A DNA stretch of 10,332 bases, from contig CAYTPE010000042.1 in NCBI GenBank assembly GCA_964439885.1, forward strand, positions 1-10,332, read 5' to 3'. Positions 6,901 through 10,332 of the stretch are shown here, one piece after another. The stretch is from CAYTPE01 sp964439885. Its GTDB lineage: Bacteria > Patescibacteriota > Patescibacteriia > Magasanikbacterales > GWA2-37-8. The position numbers were made by a program, and so were the translations under genes. Position 1 is the first letter of the stretch, and every line of letters begins with the position of its first letter. A model generated the notes under the pieces. The model made no database searches, was not told the origin of the DNA, and worked only from the letters and a program-made list of their open reading frames with translations.

Positions 6901-7112
6901 TCATCTTGGGCTACTTTGGGAATTTTTGGATTGATGCGCGCTATGGCCGCGCGCAGACGATCTACCAAAACAACATCTTGATACGTTTTTCGCTCGGGAG
7001 TTTCGCCATCGGGTGCCAAATTAGGCCCAAAAGCAACCGAATAGCCAATTTCTTCGAGCCATTCAAGTGTAGCGTTTTCAAGATCGGATTCGGTGTATTT
7101 TTTATTGTTCAT
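3945..7112 (-). CDS. hsdR: Type I restriction enzyme, R subunit (HsdR)
   Basis: A 1055-aa restriction and translocation subunit, full length for the family. It binds the HsdM-HsdS complex, pulls in unmodified DNA using ATP and cuts it at a distance. The N-terminal nuclease domain has RRPDVVVFINGLPVAVFELK with D148, E162 and K164, the PD...ExK catalytic set. The SF2 helicase follows: Walker A HTQGSGKS (331-338), Walker B/DEAH at 436-439 (IADEAHRSQYDF), TGTP at 466-469, and motif VI QAIARVNR at 685-692 after GFDAPSMHTMYIDKP. The C-terminal helical region (about 820-1055) carries the HsdR C-terminal domain text, such as LSEEEVAFYDALCENESAVKEL, which contacts the methylase. No frameshift or missing motif is seen, so the enzyme looks active. 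It begins 3 nt after the protease stop and has no Shine-Dalgarno sequence, so translation is probably coupled. Confidence 0.97.
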   Translation of the reverse strand: MNNKKYTESDLENATLEWLEEIGYSVAFGPNLAPDGETPERKTYQDVVLVDRLRAAIARINPKIPKVAQDDAVEKIVALPWSKPTLIEVNQAFHKMLTDGVDVAYKDEHDFLKGDKVYVVDQKNLTNNDWLAVNQFTVIENNHNRRPDVVVFINGLPVAVFELKNPADAAATNRHAFNQIQTYKTDIPSLFAYNELCILADQIKSGLVGTISSDMDRFMAWKSIDGKTTAKTDDVEVLIKGMFAPERILDILTNFIVFENEKDSQNNVTKIVKKVAAYHQYFAVNRSVASTVRAAADAPQPEMVKEHPAQYGFASSEEQPLGDRRAGVLWHTQGSGKSLSMVFYAGKIIQVLHNPTLVVLTDRNDLDGQLFDVFSKCSDLLRQIPRQAHDRKELKEFLTVASGGVVFTTIQKFFPEHKGDAHPQLSDRKNIVVIADEAHRSQYDFIDGFARHMHDALPNASFIGFTGTPIELSDKNTRAVFGNYIDIYDIAQAVADKATVPIYYEARLAKMVLLKEVTPKIDKDFEELTEGEEMEKKEMLKSKWARLEAMVGSQKRIALIAQDVVAHFEARQASMDGKGMFVAMSRRIAVELYDEIVKLRPQWASGDINKGFIKVVMTGSASDPAQYQKHLYTKEDRELLARRMKDPKDELKFVIVRDMWLTGFDAPSMHTMYIDKPMHGHGLMQAIARVNRVYKDKPGGLVVDYLGIAQSLKEALSHYTKVGKGSPTVDKEKATAVMLEKFELLQALYHGFKYDTYFTGKASVKASVAGSAMDYILGLENGKKRYMQAVSELSQAFALAAPSDEALRIRDEVAFFQTIRAMLAKFEQQGGLGGPTEDDYDMAIKQIVSDAVASEKVINIFDAAGLKSPNIAILSDEFLEEVQNLDRKNLALEVLRKLLNDEIRTMEKKFLVKSRSFSKMLEDTIRRYQNQTIEAAQVIVELVELAKKIRSEKERGVDLKLSEEEVAFYDALCENESAVKELGDATLKKIAQELVVMLRKNTTIDWTLKESVRAKLRVYVKKLLNKYQYPPDKQEAATKTVLEQAEVLCRDWTGN

Positions 7113-7115
7113 AAA

Positions 7116-7805
7116 TTAAGATTGAGCCAAACTTGCTAGAGCTTTAATATGTTCCCAAGAAATTGCCATAAAAATATTAGCGTCGCCAGCTTCTTTAGAC
7201 GGACTATTGGCCAGCACACCAAGAACTTTTTGTGGCTCAGAGAAGCTTACTATTGGTGAGCCACTAAAACCACCAGCAACTGGACCCGATATCTGCAACT
7301 CCTTTCTAAAACCTAAATTTTTTATTTCAGAACTTATAATTCCTTCGGTATAAGTTGGCGCGTGTCTTTCTGCTAATAGTTGCATTCCAAATGGAAAACC
7401 AGCATAAGCAACTTTTTCACCTATACTTGAATGCTGTTCTGCAATGAGTAAACCGCCAGTTTGTTTTTCTCTAATTGTTTGATCTGCAAACTGCAACACC
7501 GCCAAATCGTGTGCATGATCAATAATTGGGATAAAGGCACGTGTATAATCTCCATTTTTTCCAACAAAAAGAAGGCCGGTAATTTCCGGTTGTGCACCTA
7601 ATAGGTCGGTTACTACATGTGCACACGTAATTAATATTTTTTCATTTTGCAACCAGAAAGCTGTGCCTTTTACATCCAATTGATTTGAAAAATTAAGCCC
7701 ATTTGGTTCAATTTTTGGTTTTAGTACACCGACTGCCCAAACAGCTTCATACACTGGAGGGTTTGCGGTCACAAGTAAATTTTTTTGAATTTGAGGAGTA
7801 TCCAT
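7116..7805 (-). CDS. Trypsin-like serine protease inside the type I RM operon
   Basis: A 229-aa chymotrypsin-fold protease (Trypsin_2 type) with the full catalytic triad: H63 in ILITCAHVV, D100 in HAHDLAVLQF, and S181 in GGFSGSPIVSF, the counterpart of the GNSGGP motif. No signal peptide, membrane helix or PDZ domain is visible, so it is probably cytoplasmic, unlike DegP/HtrA proteases. It lies 25 nt after hsdS and 3 nt before hsdR, inside the operon. I infer a role tied to restriction: cleaving HsdR or another subunit to limit self-damage, or a protease effector triggered on infection. The frame reaches a GTG at 7850 overlapping hsdS, but the ATG at 7805 is preferred because the added residues (GKLEFNIYSFLFIN) fall before the natural fold start. 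AT-rich relative to hsdR; no Shine-Dalgarno sequence. Confidence 0.9.
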   Translation of the reverse strand: MDTPQIQKNLLVTANPPVYEAVWAVGVLKPKIEPNGLNFSNQLDVKGTAFWLQNEKILITCAHVVTDLLGAQPEITGLLFVGKNGDYTRAFIPIIDHAHDLAVLQFADQTIREKQTGGLLIAEQHSSIGEKVAYAGFPFGMQLLAERHAPTYTEGIISSEIKNLGFRKELQISGPVAGGFSGSPIVSFSEPQKVLGVLANSPSKEAGDANIFMAISWEHIKALASLAQS

Positions 7806-7830
7806 ATTTATAAATAAAAATGAATAAATA

Positions 7831-9132
7831 TTAAACTCTAATTTTCCCACTCATTAACCTTGGCAAAAGAGAATCTCGGATCTTTGATAAATTGCTATTT
7901 TCTTTTTCGTTTGCAAGAATAATACGAAAAAAGGAAGCCGCAATTTCGTTAAATCTTTTTAGAACTTCTTTATTTGGAATCAAAATCGGAATACTGTTCA
8001 TATTTGCCTGATTTAATTTTGGTTGAACAGCACCTGTAACAAAAGGTGTTATATCAATTCGGTCAAGAAAAATTTTAATAAACTCCGTAGAAAAACCATT
8101 TACCCCTTGCAATACATGCGCATGGTTGTTGACCCAAATCTTACCTGTGACAAACTGAGTAAATGGTTTACCGTCTTCTTTCGCTACCGATCCATCTTCC
8201 CCGACTAGAAGAAATTCACCGTCAAAAATGTATTCATTCACATAATCCATTATTGAAGTTGCTCCATAATAAGGGAATACGCCCTGTTTCTTTACTCTCT
8301 CACGATTAGATAAAGGGACTCTCTGAGAGTCGAAATTTTTAATCACATCACCTAGGCACCCCGCCCTCCACCCCTCCGGCACCTCACCCATCTCACTCTC
8401 CACCATCTTCCCCCCACTCGACTTATACGGTTTACCGTTCTCATCAGGAAATTCAAAATCCACAAACCACCGTTTGAACAACGCGCTCGCCATTTCTTCC
8501 AATGTTTTATTCATCCGTCGGTTGAGTTCTATTTTATCATCGAGCGAGGAGAGGATTTCGGCGATGCGGGTTTGTTCGGTTAAATTACTTGGCACTGCCA
8601 TTTTTATACTTTCTATAATTTCTCTGTTTGCGATATTCACTTGTACACTACCCATCGAACGTGAAGTTATTGAGTGTTGTCCAACTTTTGATGTAAAAAA
8701 ATATTTAAAGAAGATCGGATCAATTCTTTTTGTATTTGGACGCAAAATAAGAAGTGCCTGACTAATAATACCGACCGGGTCATTTTTAGAAATAATCGTA
8801 GTCCTTCCAATCGTACCTGAACAGCTGATGACTAGATCATTCGGGCGAACGGTGAATCTTAAAAGTTCTTTGTGCTTATCTTTGTCTATAAAAAATCTAA
8901 AATCTCTATGATTATAAATAGCATTTTGTTGTTCGTACACGGGTATCCCCTCATTTTTTAATTCAGCTCGTCTTAAGGAAGATCCAAAAGGACCTCTAAT
9001 GTACCCTTTTTCGCTTAAAACTTCTTTTAAACTTAAAATGTCCCACTCTTCCGGAATAGGCCCAATTTCGGTTTCTTTCCATCCCGCGGCTAATCCGCCT
9101 TGGGTGGAAAATTTTTTTGACACTGATTCCAT
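7831..9132 (-). CDS. hsdS: Type I restriction enzyme, specificity subunit (HsdS)
   Basis: A 433-aa DNA-recognition subunit with the usual two-half layout. Target recognition domain 1 covers about residues 24-182 (opening IGPIPEEWDILSLKEV). The central conserved helix is about 185-222 (EQTRIAEILSSLDDKIELNR). A linker, KRWFVDFEFPDENGKPYKSS, leads to the second opening GEVPEGWRAGCLGDV. Target recognition domain 2 is about 253-385, and the distal helix ends NSNLSKIRDSLLPRLMSGK. Each domain should read one half of a bipartite site; the site cannot be read from sequence. The protein sets the specificity of both methylation and cutting. Its DNA is mosaic: both recognition domains are AT-rich, while the central conserved part (about 8340-8580) is much richer in G+C, as expected if recognition domains are swapped by recombination. 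The ATG at 9132 has a good ribosome site, AGAGG. Confidence 0.95.
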   Translation of the reverse strand: MESVSKKFSTQGGLAAGWKETEIGPIPEEWDILSLKEVLSEKGYIRGPFGSSLRRAELKNEGIPVYEQQNAIYNHRDFRFFIDKDKHKELLRFTVRPNDLVISCSGTIGRTTIISKNDPVGIISQALLILRPNTKRIDPIFFKYFFTSKVGQHSITSRSMGSVQVNIANREIIESIKMAVPSNLTEQTRIAEILSSLDDKIELNRRMNKTLEEMASALFKRWFVDFEFPDENGKPYKSSGGKMVESEMGEVPEGWRAGCLGDVIKNFDSQRVPLSNRERVKKQGVFPYYGATSIMDYVNEYIFDGEFLLVGEDGSVAKEDGKPFTQFVTGKIWVNNHAHVLQGVNGFSTEFIKIFLDRIDITPFVTGAVQPKLNQANMNSIPILIPNKEVLKRFNEIAASFFRIILANEKENSNLSKIRDSLLPRLMSGKIRV

Positions 9133-9138
9133 ATATTT

Positions 9139-9144
9139 GCCTCT
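9139..9144 (-). promoter_or_regulatory. Shine-Dalgarno site of hsdS
   Basis: The minus strand reads AGAGGC here, and the AGAGG core ends 7 nt before the hsdS ATG. It is the only gene start in the window with a well-placed purine-rich site. It lies inside the repeated decamer found again at 9214-9233. Confidence 0.6.
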
Positions 9145-9233
9145 AAAATCTCAACAGGAGAAAATCAATAAAAACGTCTTATTTTGGGCTTAATCTAAAG
9201 GCTTTTTAAAATTGCCTCTAGAAGCCTCTAAAA
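9139..9233. repeat. Repeated decamer upstream of hsdS
   Basis: The plus-strand decamer GCCTCTAAAA occurs exactly at 9139-9148 and 9224-9233, and a one-mismatch copy, GCCTCTAGAA, lies directly beside the latter at 9214-9223. Related partial words are TCTAAAGGC (9194-9202) and CCTAAAAGG (9246-9254, at the end of the upstream gene). The spacer between the regulator gene and hsdS is only 115 nt. A clustered short repeat there could be an operator for the regulator encoded upstream; this is inferred. Confidence 0.45.
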
Positions 9234-9247
9234 GAATTTACAAGAAC

Positions 9248-10332
9248 CTAAAAGGCTAGTGTATAGTAAGTATTAACTGAAGCGCCATTAGGAACCAAAA
9301 TCCCCAAATCTCTTAATTTTTTTAAATCGCTATTAATAGTCGCTCGGGGTGTGCCTTTCAATATCTTTTGACAATCATGAACTGTTAAACGTCCTTTTAT
9401 GAGTAACACATCAATTACTTTTGCTTGGCGATCGTTAATATCGCAATAAGTAGAGCCTAAAAGAATGGCCTCAAAACTATTTACGGAATTTCTGAATAAT
9501 GGCTCAGGCAAACCCCAATCTGACATTTTTTTGATCACTATATCAATACCGCGTCCGTATTCCTCTAGATAACGCATATCTTTCAATCGAGCGGCGATCA
9601 TGGAGTTGCGGCTAAACTGCGCTTCTTTAATATTATCTACGGTAACGCCAGGAGGAAGCGAACCGGGGTTTATTATCTCAATACGATCTTGGAATACTCG
9701 TATTTGTGTATACGTTTCGATGATTTTATAATCACGATGAATAATTGCGTTGGCAATTAACTCTCGAATAGCTTCCTCTGGATATTCATAACGTTCAATG
9801 CGTTTTGTCCCCACAATAACAGCGTTCTTGGCAATATTTTTCAAAACAAATTTATAGGTAGCATCGACTTGGGCGTCGAGCGTGCCTACAATATCGGCAG
9901 CATCGATTATTTTCGACGAGGGATCACTACCTGCATAACGAACACAGCGAACTATATAACGATCAAATGGATTAATATTCTGAGGATTGTTTTTTGAGAA
10001 TATTAAATATCCTCCAACAGTTGGGTTGTAGCCACCATCAAACAAAGAAATGATCCCTAAATTTTCGAGGGTCGTATCGTTTACAGTGTGAGTTGCTCCT
10101 CTTTGAACTTGGGCCTCACTCTGTTGAAGGAGTTCAGAAACTTTTGGAATTGCGATATCGTCTTTATGCGTATTGCGCGCCTCAGATAGATCGAATTGGA
10201 ACTCTTTAGAAGTTGCCACATATGTTCTGAATTCACTGTCCGTAATTCTTCTACTCGTATTCCCCTCGCGAATATATGCACCATTTGGCAGTCCGACGGG
10301 TTTGTAATAGCATGGCATGTAGTCCTTTGGGC
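9248..10332 (-). CDS. AlbA/COG2865-type ATP-binding regulator, 5' end outside the window
   Basis: A partial gene: the frame is open to the right edge, and the first methionine seen (10318) is preceded by in-frame codons reading PKDY, so the start and most of the N-terminal AlbA_2 (Schlafen-like) domain lie outside. What remains of that domain ends in YYKPVGLPNGAYIREGNTSR. Counting from 10318, a GHKL-type ATPase domain spans about residues 175-290, with the N box E186/N190 in RELIANAIIHRDY, then DRIEIINPGSLPPG (211-224) and EEYGRGID (252-259). A winged helix-turn-helix closes the protein (about 295-356). This COG2865 architecture is a frequent companion of type I RM genes, often between hsdM and hsdS. 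I infer an ATP-binding transcription regulator or defence accessory; hsdM probably lies just upstream. It is followed by a 115-nt repeat-containing spacer. Confidence 0.88.
   Translation of the reverse strand, partial: PKDYMPCYYKPVGLPNGAYIREGNTSRRITDSEFRTYVATSKEFQFDLSEARNTHKDDIAIPKVSELLQQSEAQVQRGATHTVNDTTLENLGIISLFDGGYNPTVGGYLIFSKNNPQNINPFDRYIVRCVRYAGSDPSSKIIDAADIVGTLDAQVDATYKFVLKNIAKNAVIVGTKRIERYEYPEEAIRELIANAIIHRDYKIIETYTQIRVFQDRIEIINPGSLPPGVTVDNIKEAQFSRNSMIAARLKDMRYLEEYGRGIDIVIKKMSDWGLPEPLFRNSVNSFEAILLGSTYCDINDRQAKVIDVLLIKGRLTVHDCQKILKGTPRATINSDLKKLRDLGILVPNGASVNTYYTLAF

Noticed and set aside
7806..7850. GTG start of the protease overlapping hsdS by 20 nt
   Set aside because: Possible, but it adds only a non-conserved hydrophobic stretch before the fold; the ATG at 7805 is more likely.
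1..10332. CRISPR array, tRNA, rRNA or transposase gene
   Set aside because: No regularly spaced repeat array, cloverleaf-like sequence, rRNA signature or transposase/integrase motif was seen on either strand.

Overview
The window is a single-strand gene block: every gene I can support reads on the minus strand, from the right edge to the left. Several small families (the DQFIRVE-type cupin, the four-helix membrane protein, the double CxxC zinc-ribbon membrane protein, and the PD-(D/E)XK protein with a PDFAVIE...LIEVKF core), the tight spacing and the dispersed palindromes that translate as VILNLFQDL-like junk all resemble what I remember from Patescibacteria (CPR), especially Parcubacteria-like genomes. 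This assignment is from memory of protein families. No rRNA or other marker gene is present to confirm it.

Right half (about 3157-10332): a type I restriction-modification island. In transcription order it holds a 5'-truncated AlbA/COG2865-type ATP-binding regulator (9248 to the window end), a 115-nt spacer with a repeated decamer, hsdS (7831-9132), a trypsin-like serine protease (7116-7805), hsdR (3945-7112), an unknown 93-aa protein (3637-3918) and a PD-(D/E)XK nuclease-like protein (3157-3630). No hsdM is in the window; it presumably lies beyond the right edge. From hsdS onward the gaps are only 3-26 nt, so these genes are probably one transcript. The protease between hsdS and hsdR, and the small-protein/nuclease pair behind hsdR, are the least ordinary parts. 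They could be control or extra effector modules of the restriction system.

Middle (1978-3152): a DUF2177 membrane protein and a DUF1295 steroid-reductase-like membrane protein, joined by an ATGA stop/start overlap and only 4 nt behind the nuclease gene. They look like chromosomal lipid or membrane genes and are visibly richer in G+C than the nuclease gene.

Left part: a 451-nt gene-free stretch (1527-1977) packed with inverted repeats, including three tandem AGATCC...GGATGACA modules and a long-range stem of about 110 nt. Then come a zinc-ribbon membrane protein with a plausible promoter, a four-helix membrane protein and a cupin. The left edge carries a fourth copy of the AGAT...ATGACA module with another palindrome nested inside it. 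The arms of these modules differ between copies by paired changes that keep the stem intact. Almost all genes lack a Shine-Dalgarno sequence; hsdS is the clear exception.
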